64,000 nucleotides of DNA from Nocardioides sp. GY 10127 (GCF_004919085.1 NZ_STGL01000002.1:62001-126000), one strand, 5' to 3'. Positions 40,041 through 48,488 are shown, numbered from the stretch's first letter. Numbers and translations: made by a program. Notes: generated by a model not told the origin, from the sequence alone.

Positions 40041-41881
40041 GCGTGCACCTCCTCGTTGTCGTCGGTGGCGTCGCCGGTGGTGCCGGCGGCAGGTGCGGCG
40101 GCAGGGGTGGCACCGAGCTCACCGCGCGGGTCGCCGTCCTCGAGGACGACGGCCTCGAGCAGCGCCCGGGTGTACTCGTGCCGCGGGTCGGTGAAGATGC
40201 CGCGCACCGGGCCCGTCTCGACGATCCGGCCGTGCTGCATGACCGAGACCCGGTCGCACAGGTCGGCGACGACGCCGAAGTTGTGGGTCACCATCAGCAG
40301 GCCCATGTCGCGCTCGGCCTGCAGGTCGCGCAGCAGGTCCAGCACCTCGGCCTGGACGGTGACGTCCAGGGCGGTGGTGGGCTCGTCCGCGATGAGCAGG
40401 TCCGGCTCGCACGAGACGGCGCCGGCGATGAGCACGCGCTGCGCCATGCCGCCCGAGACCTCGTGCGGGTAGGCCTTGTAGGTCCGCTCGGGGTCGGGGA
40501 TGCCGACCCGGGCGAGCAGGGCCAGGGCCTTCTCCTTGGCCTCGGCCTTCGACATGCCCTTCGTGACGCGCATCGGCTCCGTGAGCTGGTAGCCGATGGT
40601 GAAGGACGGGTCGAGGTTGCTCATCGGCTCCTGCGGGATGTACGCCATCCGGACGCCGCGGAGCTTGCGCACCTCGGACTCCTTGAGCCCGGTGAGCTCG
40701 GTGCCGTCGAAGACGATGGAGCCACCGACGACCCGGCCGCCGGCCGGGAGCAGGCCCAGGACGCCGAACGCGGTCTGGGTCTTGCCCGAGCCCGACTCGC
40801 CGATGAGGCCGTGGACCTCGCCGCGTCGCACGTCCAGGTCGATGCCGTGGACGACGACCTTGGTCGAGCCGTCGCGCTGGGCGTAGCCCACCACGAGGTC
40901 GCGCACGGAGAGCAGGGTCTCGCCGCGCGGGCTGTGGGCGTCGTCCGGGTGCGTGGCGACCGTGTCGGCGCGCTCGACGACCGCGGCCGGGGCGTTGCGC
41001 CGGCGTCGCGGCTTGCGGGACTGCTCGAGCTCGTCGCGCATCGCGTTCGCCAGCAGCACCAGCGCGGTGCAGGTGATCGCGATGGCCAGCGACGGCCACA
41101 GCATGAGGATCGGCTCCTTGTAGATGTTCGCGAAGCCGTCGTTGAGCATGGAGCCCCAGGTCGGGGTCTCGGTGTCGCCGAGGCCCAGGAACTCCAGGCC
41201 GGACTGGATGGCCAGCGCGATGCCCATGATGATCGCGGACTGGATGATGACGGGGGCCCGGACGACGCGGAGGATGTGGCGGGCCACGATCCGCGGGTCC
41301 GACAGGCCCGACACCTTCGCCGCATCCACGTACAGCTCGGCCCGCACGGAGGTCACCGAGGCGTAGACCAGCCGGTAGTAGGCGGGCGCCATGAGGACGC
41401 CGAAGATCGCCATCGAGGTGAAGACCGAGGGCCCGAGGACGGCCCGCGCGGCGAGCAGCACGATCATGCCGGGCAGCGCCATGAGCAGCGACGTGAGCCA
41501 GCTGGAGACGGTGTCGAACCAGCCGCCGCGGTAGCCCGCGACGAGGCCGCCGGCCGTGCCGAGCACGAGCGCGACGATCAGGGCGACGAAGCCGGCCGCC
41601 ACGCTGATCTGGGTGGAGACGAGCAGGCGCGAGAGGACGTCGCGGCCCGCGGAGTCACCACCGAGCAGGAGACCGTCGGTTCCCGGCGGGGCGAGGATGG
41701 TGCTGAGGGAGGCCGCGTCGGGGTCCTTCGGCGCCAGGAAGCTGCCGAAGAGCGCCACGAGGACGACGAGGAGCAGGATCACCAGCGAGACGAGGCCGGT
41801 GGGGTTGCGCAGCAGGCGGCCGGTGAGCGACACCTTCGCGGGCGTCGTGGCAGGGGCCGGGCTGACGGGGGTGCTGGTCAC
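40037..41881 (-). CDS. fused ABC permease (DppC-type) and ATPase (DppD-type), glycan locus
   Basis: 614 aa. Residues about 20-290 are a DppC-like permease with the EAA-like loop YVDAAKVSGLSDPRIVARHI and six membrane helices. A basic linker (QSRKPRRRRNAP) leads to a complete ATPase from about 325: Walker A GESGSGKTQT, signature VSGGMAQRVLIAGA, Walker B LLIADEPTTALD. The fusion joins the two subunits in one chain, a layout found in some actinobacterial peptide importers. GTG start overlaps the DppB-type stop (GTGA). Confidence 0.93.
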   Translation of the reverse strand: MTSTPVSPAPATTPAKVSLTGRLLRNPTGLVSLVILLLVVLVALFGSFLAPKDPDAASLSTILAPPGTDGLLLGGDSAGRDVLSRLLVSTQISVAAGFVALIVALVLGTAGGLVAGYRGGWFDTVSSWLTSLLMALPGMIVLLAARAVLGPSVFTSMAIFGVLMAPAYYRLVYASVTSVRAELYVDAAKVSGLSDPRIVARHILRVVRAPVIIQSAIIMGIALAIQSGLEFLGLGDTETPTWGSMLNDGFANIYKEPILMLWPSLAIAITCTALVLLANAMRDELEQSRKPRRRRNAPAAVVERADTVATHPDDAHSPRGETLLSVRDLVVGYAQRDGSTKVVVHGIDLDVRRGEVHGLIGESGSGKTQTAFGVLGLLPAGGRVVGGSIVFDGTELTGLKESEVRKLRGVRMAYIPQEPMSNLDPSFTIGYQLTEPMRVTKGMSKAEAKEKALALLARVGIPDPERTYKAYPHEVSGGMAQRVLIAGAVSCEPDLLIADEPTTALDVTVQAEVLDLLRDLQAERDMGLLMVTHNFGVVADLCDRVSVMQHGRIVETGPVRGIFTDPRHEYTRALLEAVVLEDGDPRGELGATPAAAPAAGTTGDATDDNEEVHA

Positions 41882-42819
41882 GAGAGCCTCACCTTCGGGT
41901 TGAGGTACGCCTGGGCGAGGTCGATGACGAGGTTCGTGACGACGACGATCACGGCCGTCACGATCACGAGGCCCATCACGACGGGGATGTCGCCCTGGCT
42001 GGTGGCGCTGACGGCGAGCTGGCCGATGCCGGGCAGGGCGAAGACCTGCTCGACGATGACCGCGCCGCCGAGGAGGCCGACGAACTGGACGGCGAGCACC
42101 GCGAGCGCGGGGCCGCCGGCGTTGCGCAGCACGTGCCGCACGACGATCCGACCGGTGGGCAGACCGCGGCTGCGCAGCGTTCGCACGTAGTCGCGGGCCA
42201 GCGCGTCGATGACGGCACCGCGGATCTGGGCGGCGACCGAGGCGATGACCGCCAGCGAGAGCGCCAGGACCGGCAGCGTCACCGACTGCAGCCAGCCCGA
42301 CGCGGAGTCCGCGAAGGCGATGTAGCCCGTGGCGCGGAACCAGCCCAGGTCGATGGCGAAGAAGAGGACGAGCGCGAGGGCGACCAGGAAGCCCGGGACG
42401 GCGAAGCCGAGCACCGAGATCACCTGGACGACGCGGTCGACCCACCCGCCGCGCACCGCGGCGAGGACGCCGATCACGACGGAGACGATCGCGGCCAGCA
42501 GCGTGGCGCCGACGACGATCGAGAGCGTGACGGGCAGCCGCTGGCCCAGGGACTCGGAGACCAGCTGACCGCTGAACCACGACCGGCCGAAGTCGCCCGA
42601 GAGGGCGCTGCCGAGCCAGTCGGTGTACTGCGAGAACAGCGAGCGGTCGAGCCCGAGCTCGTGGGTCTTCTGCGCGACCGTGGCCTGGGTGGCGTTGACG
42701 CCCAGGATGCGGCGGGCGATGTCGCCGCCGCTGACGTAGAGCAGGGAGAACGCCACCGCGGAGATGACGAAGACGAGGACGACGCCGGAGACCAGGCGCC
42801 GCACGATGAAGGCCAGCAA
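41878..42819 (-). CDS. Opp/Dpp-type ABC permease (B-type), glycan locus
   Basis: 313 aa with six membrane helices and the B-type layout: MLAFIVRRLVSGVVLVFVIS start, DFGRSW motif, EAA loop YVRTLRSRGLPTGRIVVRHVLRN, and QVFALPGIGQL near the end. A TTG start codon is used (GAGGAT upstream); no better start is visible. It pairs with the permease half of the next protein. Confidence 0.93.
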   Translation of the reverse strand: MLAFIVRRLVSGVVLVFVISAVAFSLLYVSGGDIARRILGVNATQATVAQKTHELGLDRSLFSQYTDWLGSALSGDFGRSWFSGQLVSESLGQRLPVTLSIVVGATLLAAIVSVVIGVLAAVRGGWVDRVVQVISVLGFAVPGFLVALALVLFFAIDLGWFRATGYIAFADSASGWLQSVTLPVLALSLAVIASVAAQIRGAVIDALARDYVRTLRSRGLPTGRIVVRHVLRNAGGPALAVLAVQFVGLLGGAVIVEQVFALPGIGQLAVSATSQGDIPVVMGLVIVTAVIVVVTNLVIDLAQAYLNPKVRLS

Positions 42820-42860
42820 GGGATCCTCGGTTCTTGCGGGGGTGGGCGGGGAGCGGGTCC

Positions 42861-42893
42861 CCGCCGCCGACCGGGGTCACCGGTCGGCGGCGG
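42861..42893 (-). terminator. strong hairpin between the binding-protein gene and its permease
   Basis: Perfect 14-bp stem CCGCCGCCGACCGG/CCGGTCGGCGGCGG with a 5-nt loop, 9 nt after the stop of the binding-protein gene. Such attenuators or 3'-stabilisers commonly let the binding protein be made in excess over the membrane subunits. Confidence 0.75.
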
Positions 42894-42902
42894 AGGCGTG
42901 AC

Positions 42903-44429
42903 TCAGCTGGCGGGCTGGAAGTCGAAGAGGCTCGGGTAGGCGTTGGTGGTCGACATCGTCACCGTGGTGTTGGCGTCGGTGGCGAAGCTGCCCTGCACGC
43001 GGTAGAACGGCGCGAACCAGGCCTGCTCGACCAGGTACTTGTTCAGCTCGGCGGCCTTCGCCTCCTGGGTCGCGGTGTCGCCGTACTGGATCTCCTTGAG
43101 GAGCTTGTTCACCGTGTCGTCGGAGTAGTGGTACGGGTTGAACACGGCGGTCGGGGAGATCATGAACTGGATCAGCTGCCAGTCGGGGTTCTGCTCGAGC
43201 GGCATGTAGGACGCGACGTACTTCGGCGCGAGCAGGTCGGCGATGAAGTTCTCCACCGGGACCTCGGTGTACTTCACCGTGATGCCGACGTCGGCGAGCT
43301 CCTGCTTGATCAGCGTGTAGGTCGTGGCACCCAGCGCCGAGGCGCTCGGCATCTCGATGGTGACGCCGTCGGCGTAGCCGGCCTCGGCGAGCAGCTCCTT
43401 GGCCTTCTCCGGGTCGTAGGAGTAGTAGGAGTCCAGGCTCTCGTCGTAGGCGGCGGACGAGGCCGGGAACATCTGCTCCGTCACGGTGCCGTTGCCGTCC
43501 TGCAGCGCGGTGAGCAGGCCGGCGCGGTCGATGGCGTAGTTGATGGCCTGGCGGACCTTCACGTCGCCGAGCGCCTTGTTCTGGCTGCCGGCGCGGTCGA
43601 GGAGGAGGAGCCCGGCGACGTCGAGCTCGTTGGCGTTGACGGTCCAGCCGGCAGACTGCACCTCGTCGAGGCTGTCGTTGTTGACGAGCTTCACGCCGTT
43701 CGCCTCACCGGAGCGGACCGTGTTCAGCGCGGCCGTGGCGTCGGTGATGACGTTGATGGTGAGGTCGTCGTAGGTGACCGCGTCGGCGTTCCAGTAGTCC
43801 GGGTTCGCGGTGTAGACGTAGGTGGTGCCGGTGACGGACGCCTTGGTGTCGAGGACGTAGGGGCCGGAGCCGACGGGGTTGGTGTCGGCGTCGTCGGCCT
43901 TGAACATCGAGGCGGCCTCGATCAGGCCCGGGTCGCGGGTGAGGTAGTCGACGAGCGCGGGGTTCGGCTCGGCCATCTTCAGCACGACGGTGGTGTCGTC
44001 GGGCGTCGAGATGCCGGTGATGCCGGCGAGGTAGGAGGCGTCCGGGGAGGTGCCGGACTGGAAGCGCTCGAGGTTCTCCTTGACCAGCTTCGCGGTCAGG
44101 GTGGAGCCGTCGGTGAAGGTCACGTCGTCGCGCAGCGTCAGCGTGAGCTCGGTGTTGTCGTCGTTGTAGGAGTAGTCGGTGGCCAGCCAGGGCTCGACCT
44201 CCCCGTCCGCGGACATGTAGAGCAGGGTGTCGTAGCTCGCCTGGTAGAACGGCGACCGGTTGCCCCACTCGGCCTTGGAGACGTCCATGGAGGTGGGCGC
44301 CGCGACAGCGGTGAGGGTCAGCGACCCGCCGTCGGCGGAGGAGCTGTCGCTGCTGGAACCGCCGCCGCAGGCCGACAGGGTCAGCAGGGCGGTGACCGCC
44401 AGGGCGGCAGTGGCCTTGTAACGGAACAT
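42903..44429 (-). CDS. family-5 extracellular solute-binding lipoprotein, glycan locus
   Basis: 508 aa. The signal sequence ends in a lipobox (LLTLSACGGG, Cys at about 21), followed by a Ser-rich linker. The fold is the peptide/nickel-binding type (SBP family 5): LRDDVTFTDGSTL, GSGPYVL, RQAINYAIDR, YDPEKAKELLAEAGY. Family 5 proteins bind peptides but also oligosaccharides; the neighbouring glycosidases favour a sugar ligand. The ATG has AAGGA 6 nt upstream. Confidence 0.93.
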   Translation of the reverse strand: MFRYKATAALAVTALLTLSACGGGSSSDSSSADGGSLTLTAVAAPTSMDVSKAEWGNRSPFYQASYDTLLYMSADGEVEPWLATDYSYNDDNTELTLTLRDDVTFTDGSTLTAKLVKENLERFQSGTSPDASYLAGITGISTPDDTTVVLKMAEPNPALVDYLTRDPGLIEAASMFKADDADTNPVGSGPYVLDTKASVTGTTYVYTANPDYWNADAVTYDDLTINVITDATAALNTVRSGEANGVKLVNNDSLDEVQSAGWTVNANELDVAGLLLLDRAGSQNKALGDVKVRQAINYAIDRAGLLTALQDGNGTVTEQMFPASSAAYDESLDSYYSYDPEKAKELLAEAGYADGVTIEMPSASALGATTYTLIKQELADVGITVKYTEVPVENFIADLLAPKYVASYMPLEQNPDWQLIQFMISPTAVFNPYHYSDDTVNKLLKEIQYGDTATQEAKAAELNKYLVEQAWFAPFYRVQGSFATDANTTVTMSTTNAYPSLFDFQPAS

Positions 44430-44674
44430 CGATGGTCCTTCGGTTCGGTGCGGTGCTCGGCATTCACCGCATGTGACGACGCACACTAACCCGAAACCCG
44501 AGTGGCTACTAGGTATTGATGCGACGGGCGCCACACTTTTACTCAAGCGGGGCCCTTGGTCCCCTTTCTGGACGACGTCCGTCGGATGGTGTGACCGCCC
44601 TCTCACGGACGGGGTAGCATCCTCCGCTCGGAGCGTGCGCAGTCTGCGCAGGCCTGACGTCAGAGAGGGTTCCC
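44430..44674. promoter_or_regulatory. divergent promoter region between the binding-protein gene and the TetR gene
   Basis: 245 nt, clearly less GC-rich than its surroundings in the middle. For the TetR gene (+): GTGACC (44591-44596), 18-nt spacer, TAGCAT (44615-44620). For the binding-protein gene (-): TAGTGT (44488-44483) is a possible -10 without a convincing -35. Possible operators between the TetR promoter and its start are TGCGCA-GTC-TGCGCA (44636-44650) and the 10-bp palindrome CTGACGTCAG (44654-44663). Confidence 0.5.
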
Positions 44675-45340
44675 ATGACCACCGGGACCGAGGCGGGAAC
44701 GGCCTCACCCCGTCCGCGAGGAGGCGGCCGAGGAGGCCGCCGCGGCAGCTACGCGAAGTCCGCGGAGACGCGCGTGGCCATCCTGGACGCCGCGCTGGAG
44801 GTGTTCGCCGAGGGTGGCTACCGGGGCGGGTCGCTGAAGAGCGTCGCCGCCAAGGTCGGGATGAGCGAGGCCGGCCTGCTGCACCACTTCCCCAGCAAGG
44901 CGATGCTGCTCGCCGCCGTCCTCGAGCGCCGCGACGAGCTCTCCTTCGAGTACGTGCCGCTCGAGGCCACCGACGGCACCGAGGTGCTGGTGGGCCTGGT
45001 CCGGCTGGCGCGCTTCAACGCCCATCGGCGAGGCATCGTCGACCTGTACTGCACGCTGTCGGCCGAGGCGACGAGCAAGGACCACCCGGCCCACGACTAC
45101 TTCGTCGAGCGCTACGCGTGGACGCGGCACACCCTCGGCCGCAGCTTCGCGAACCTGGAGGAGCGCGGTCTCCTGCGCGACGGCGTGGAGGCACCCTGGG
45201 CGACCGCCGCGATCATCGCCCTCATGGACGGTCTCCAGGTCCAGTGGCTGATGGACCCGGAGAGCGTCGACATGGCCGACTCCCTGCTGGAGTTCCTCGG
45301 CACCATCACCAGGGCCGACCTCTCCGCCGCGGCCGCCTGA
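44675..45340 (+). CDS. TetR/AcrR-family regulator of the glycan locus
   Basis: 221 aa. A 25-residue Gly/Arg-rich tail precedes the HTH domain (TRVAILDAALEVFAEGGYRG, then SLKSVAAKVGMSEAGLLHHF with the recognition helix, about 30-75). The C-terminal ligand-binding part has the TetR_C_6-like look (YCTLSAEAT...ATAAIIALMDGLQVQWL) seen in regulators of transport and sugar genes. GAGAGGG lies 5 nt before the ATG. Being divergent from the transporter, it probably controls that operon and itself, with a sugar as inducer. Confidence 0.88.
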   Translation: MTTGTEAGTASPRPRGGGRGGRRGSYAKSAETRVAILDAALEVFAEGGYRGGSLKSVAAKVGMSEAGLLHHFPSKAMLLAAVLERRDELSFEYVPLEATDGTEVLVGLVRLARFNAHRRGIVDLYCTLSAEATSKDHPAHDYFVERYAWTRHTLGRSFANLEERGLLRDGVEAPWATAAIIALMDGLQVQWLMDPESVDMADSLLEFLGTITRADLSAAAA

Positions 45341-45344
45341 CCGT

Positions 45345-45414
45345 CTCGCTCTCTCTCTCCCCCCCCCAGGTCGGCCCAGGTCAGCCCAGGTCGGCCCAGG
45401 TCAGCTCAGGTCGT
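45345..45414. repeat. CT microsatellite, C9 run and 10-bp tandem repeat
   Basis: Between the convergent TetR and oxidoreductase genes: a CT-rich tract (45345-45358), nine C (45359-45367), then CCCAGGTCRG four times in tandem from 45365 and a fifth degenerate copy. The last copies run into the stop codon of the oxidoreductase gene. This is slippage-prone DNA. Confidence 0.85.
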
Positions 45415-46849
45415 CCAGCGCCGAGCCGACCGCCCGGTGGAACGTCGGGTAGGCCAGGATCATCGAGCGCAGGGTCGCCACCGGCACCTCGGCGTGCACC
45501 GCGAGGGCCAGGAGCCCGAGCACCTCCCCGCCGGCCGGGCCGACCACGCAGGCCCCCACGAGGACGCCGCGCTCGGCGTCCTCGACCACCTTGACGAGCC
45601 CCCTGGCCCCGGGGCCGTGGGTGAAGCCCCGCGAGGACGCCTCCATGGCGGTCGAGCCCGTGCGCACCCGCAGCCCGACCGCGCGCGCGGCCGCCTCCGT
45701 GAGGCCCACCCCCGCCACCTCCGGGTCCGTGAACGTCACGTGCGGGACGGCGTGGTAGCGCGCGGGCTCGTGGTCCTGCTCCAGGACGTCGGCCAGGGCG
45801 ATGCCCGACTGGTACATCGAGACGTGGGTGAACGCCCCGCGGCCGGTGACGTCGCCGACCGCCCAGAGCCCGGGGACGCCCCGCACCCGGCAGTGCTCGT
45901 CCACCTCGAGCGTCCTGGAGCCCGCGTCGAGACCGACGCTCGGGAGCCCCAGGTCGTCCAGGTTCGGCGTCCGTCCGGCGGCCAGCAGCAGCTGCTCGGC
46001 CTCCAGCACGCTGCCGTCGTCGAGCGTCAGCGAGAAGACCGTGCCGGCCTCCCCCGGCCCGTGCATCACCGAGGCCAGGGACCTGCCCGTGCGCACGTCC
46101 ACCCCGTCGCCCACCCCGTCGCCCACCCCGCCGGTCAGGACGTCGGCCAGCACGGCCGCGGCCTCGGGCTCGTCGTTCGGGAGGAGCCGGTCACCGCGCT
46201 GCAGGAGCACCACCCGGGCGCCGAACCGCGCGAACACCTGCGCGAGCTCGACGCCGACAGGCCCGCCACCCACCACGACGAGCCGCGGCGGCACGGCACT
46301 CGCCCGGACCGCCTCTCGGTTCGTCCAGAACGGGGTCCCGGCCAGCCCCGGCACGTCCGGGACCGCCGGCCGCGTGCCGGGGTTCAGCACCACGCCGCGC
46401 CGGGCCCGCACGACCCGCTCCTCCCCGGACGGCGAGGTCAGCCGCACTGTGCGCTCCCCCGCGAGCCGCGCGGTCGCGTGCACCACCGTCGCCCCGGCCC
46501 GCTCGAGCCGCTCGACAGCGATCGTGTCGTCCCAGTCGGCCGTCGCCTCGTCGCGCACCCTGGTCGCCACGGGCGTCCAGGACGGCTCGACCTCCACGCG
46601 TCCGGACAGGGTGCCGGCCCGGCGGGCCTCGGCGAGAGCGTCAGCGGCACGCAGCATCATCTTCGAGGGGATGCAGCCGTAGTAGGGGCACTCCCCACCG
46701 ACGAGGTGCCGGTCGACGGCCAGCACGTCGAGCCCGGCGGAGGCCGCCCCCGAGGCCAGGGACTCCCCGCCGGGGCCGAGGCCCACGACGACGAGGTCGA
46801 CCTCCTGGTCGTGCTCGGCGGGCGGGGACGAGAGGGGGTCGGTGCTCAT
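45401..46849 (-). CDS. FAD-dependent pyridine nucleotide-disulfide oxidoreductase (paralogue 2)
   Basis: 482 aa from the ATG at 46849 (MSTDPLSS); the frame opens further upstream but lacks a better site. FAD motif VVGLGPGGESLA at about 21, redox pair in GGECPYYGCIPSKMM, NAD(P) motif VVGGGPVGVELAQ near 198, second FAD motif AVGDVTGRG, and AYPTFHRAVG instead of the usual HPTxxE end. It is strongly similar in layout to the protein at 27993-29459. A short in-frame repeat (GVGDGVGDGV) occurs near residue 240. Substrate unknown; thiol or quinone reduction is possible. Confidence 0.9.
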   Translation of the reverse strand: MSTDPLSSPPAEHDQEVDLVVVGLGPGGESLASGAASAGLDVLAVDRHLVGGECPYYGCIPSKMMLRAADALAEARRAGTLSGRVEVEPSWTPVATRVRDEATADWDDTIAVERLERAGATVVHATARLAGERTVRLTSPSGEERVVRARRGVVLNPGTRPAVPDVPGLAGTPFWTNREAVRASAVPPRLVVVGGGPVGVELAQVFARFGARVVLLQRGDRLLPNDEPEAAAVLADVLTGGVGDGVGDGVDVRTGRSLASVMHGPGEAGTVFSLTLDDGSVLEAEQLLLAAGRTPNLDDLGLPSVGLDAGSRTLEVDEHCRVRGVPGLWAVGDVTGRGAFTHVSMYQSGIALADVLEQDHEPARYHAVPHVTFTDPEVAGVGLTEAAARAVGLRVRTGSTAMEASSRGFTHGPGARGLVKVVEDAERGVLVGACVVGPAGGEVLGLLALAVHAEVPVATLRSMILAYPTFHRAVGSALDDLS

Positions 46850-46890
46850 GCCCCCACCCTCCCCCGGCGGACGTCGCCGGACAACGCACG

Positions 46891-46924
46891 ACGCCCCGCC
46901 CACCCGGGTGGGTGGACGGGGCGT
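46891..46924 (-). terminator. hairpin terminator after nusB
   Basis: A long near-palindrome: outer 8-bp ACGCCCCG/CGGGGCGT and inner CCCACCC/GGGTGGG. It lies 30 nt after the nusB stop, at the end of the aro-efp-nusB series. Confidence 0.7.
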
Positions 46925-46953
46925 CGGTGAGGCTGGTGGGGCGGCCGGCCGGC

Positions 46954-47358
46954 TCAGGCGTCAGCCGTGGCGCGCTGGACGGCGCCCAGCAGGCCGTTGA
47001 CGAACTGCGGGCTCTCGTCGGTCGAGAGGTCGCGCACCAGGGTGACCGCCTCGGAGATCGCCACGGCCGCCGGGACGTCGTCCGCGTGCAGGATCTCGAA
47101 GACGGCCACGCGCAGGACGTTGCGGTCCACCGCGGGCATCCGCGACAGGGTCCAGCCGGTGGAGTGCGCCGAGATCATCGCGTCGATCTCCTCGGCGTGC
47201 TCGACCACCCCGCGCACGAGGACGCCGGTGTAGGGGTTGGTCGGGGCCTCGCCCTCGGCCACGGCCCGGTCGAGCGCCTCGACGGCGGACTCGCCGCGCA
47301 GCTCCGAGGCGAAGAGGAGGTCGAGCGCGCGCTTGCGCGCCTTGGTGCGTGCAGCCAT
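46954..47358 (-). CDS. nusB: transcription antitermination factor NusB
   Basis: All-helical RNA-binding protein that acts with NusE (S10) in rRNA antitermination, 134 aa. The N-terminal RNA-binding basic helix (ARTKARKRALDLLFASE) and the C-terminal AVAISEAVTLVRDLSTDESPQFVNGLLG motif are diagnostic. The ATG is 10 nt after the efp stop. Confidence 0.97.
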   Translation of the reverse strand: MAARTKARKRALDLLFASELRGESAVEALDRAVAEGEAPTNPYTGVLVRGVVEHAEEIDAMISAHSTGWTLSRMPAVDRNVLRVAVFEILHADDVPAAVAISEAVTLVRDLSTDESPQFVNGLLGAVQRATADA

Positions 47359-47368
47359 CGAGTGGGGC

Positions 47369-47932
47369 TCAGCCCTTCACGCGGCCGAGGTAGGACGAGT
47401 CGCGCGTGTCGACCTTGACCTTCTCGCCCTGGTTGATGAACAGCGGGACCTGGATCTCGTGGCCGGTCTCCAGGGTGGCGGGCTTGGTGCGGCCCGTCGC
47501 GGAGTCGCCGGCGAGGCCGGGCTCGGTGAAGGTGATGACCATCTCGACGGAGGCGGGGAGCTCGACGAAGAGCACGCGGCCGTCGTTGGTGGCGACGATG
47601 GCCTCGTTGTTCTCGAGGAGGAAGTTCGCGGCGTCGCCGACGATCTCCGGGGCGACCTCGAGCTGCTCGTACGTGCTGGTGTCCATGAACACGTAGCTGG
47701 TGCCGTCGTTGTACAGGTACTGGTAGTTGCGACGGTCGACCGTGGCGGTCTCGACCTTGGTGCCGGCGTTGAAGGTCTTGTCGACGGTCTTGTTCGACTC
47801 GACGTTCTTCAGCTTGGTGCGCACGAACGCGGGGCCCTTGCCCGGCTTGACGTGCTGGAACTCGACGACGGACCAGAGCTGGCCGTCGATGTTGAGGACC
47901 ATGCCGTTCTTGAGGTCGTTCGTGGTAGCCAT
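47369..47932 (-). CDS. efp: elongation factor P
   Basis: Helps the ribosome through polyproline stretches, 187 aa from ATG 47932 ([13 protein letters not shown]). Three OB-like domains are complete. The tip loop VKPGKGPAF keeps the Lys that sits near the peptidyl-transferase centre; no modifying-enzyme gene (epmA/earP) is seen nearby. The frame extends 22 codons further upstream, but that part is not EF-P-like. aroQ lies 100 nt upstream. Confidence 0.97.
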   Translation of the reverse strand: MATTNDLKNGMVLNIDGQLWSVVEFQHVKPGKGPAFVRTKLKNVESNKTVDKTFNAGTKVETATVDRRNYQYLYNDGTSYVFMDTSTYEQLEVAPEIVGDAANFLLENNEAIVATNDGRVLFVELPASVEMVITFTEPGLAGDSATGRTKPATLETGHEIQVPLFINQGEKVKVDTRDSSYLGRVKG

Positions 47933-48032
47933 GCGCTCGGGTGATTCCTGTCCGTGTTCAGGTGACGCGGGCGTGGCCCGCAGGGTTCGGGTGGGCACCG
48001 CCGCTCCTCGCGGGGCGCACCAGCGGGCGAGT

Positions 48033-48488
48033 CTACGTCCGAAGGGTGGCGGCGAGCACGTCGAGAGCCATCCGGTAGCCCTCGACCCCGTGCCCCTTGA
48101 CGACCTCGAGGGCGTGCGGACGCACCACGGAGTGGTGCCGCCACGGCTCCGGGCGGGTCTCGGGGTCGGAGAGGTGCACCTCGACGAGCGGCGCCTCCAG
48201 CTGGGCGCAGGCGTCGTAGACGGCGTAGGAGTAGTGCGTCCAGGCGGCCGCGTTGAGGACGACGGGCACCTGCTCGTCGGCGGCGGCGTTGAGCCAGTCG
48301 ACCATCACGCCCTCGTGGTTGGTCTGCCGTACCTCGACCGCGAGGCCCCGCTCGGCGCCCCACCGCTCGCACAGCGTCACGAGCTCGTCGTGGGTCGTCG
48401 TCCCGTAGATCTCGGGCTGACGCCTCCCCAGCCGCCCCAGGTTGGGGCCGTTGAGGACCAGGACGCGCCGGGCGTCCGGGTCGCTCAC
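48033..48488 (-). CDS. aroQ: 3-dehydroquinate dehydratase, type II
   Basis: Third step of the shikimate pathway, 151 aa. [16 protein letters not shown] carries the catalytic Tyr and the mycobacterial-type GPNLGRLG variant. QTNHEG, the [12 protein letters not shown] helix with the catalytic His, and VEVHLSDP follow. The substrate loop reads NAAAWTH where most have NPGAYTH, and RHHSVV is kept, so the enzyme looks active but somewhat divergent. ATG overlaps the aroB stop by 4 nt. Confidence 0.95.
   Translation of the reverse strand: MSDPDARRVLVLNGPNLGRLGRRQPEIYGTTTHDELVTLCERWGAERGLAVEVRQTNHEGVMVDWLNAAADEQVPVVLNAAAWTHYSYAVYDACAQLEAPLVEVHLSDPETRPEPWRHHSVVRPHALEVVKGHGVEGYRMALDVLAATLRT

Noticed and set aside
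45365..45414. CRISPR array
   Set aside because: The 10-bp units are directly adjacent, without spacers, and no cas genes are nearby.
48033..48488. aroQ as a catalytically dead dehydratase because of its unusual loop (NAAAWTH)
   Set aside because: The catalytic Tyr and His and the RHHS region are kept, and GPNLGRLG occurs in active mycobacterial enzymes. The change looks like ordinary divergence.
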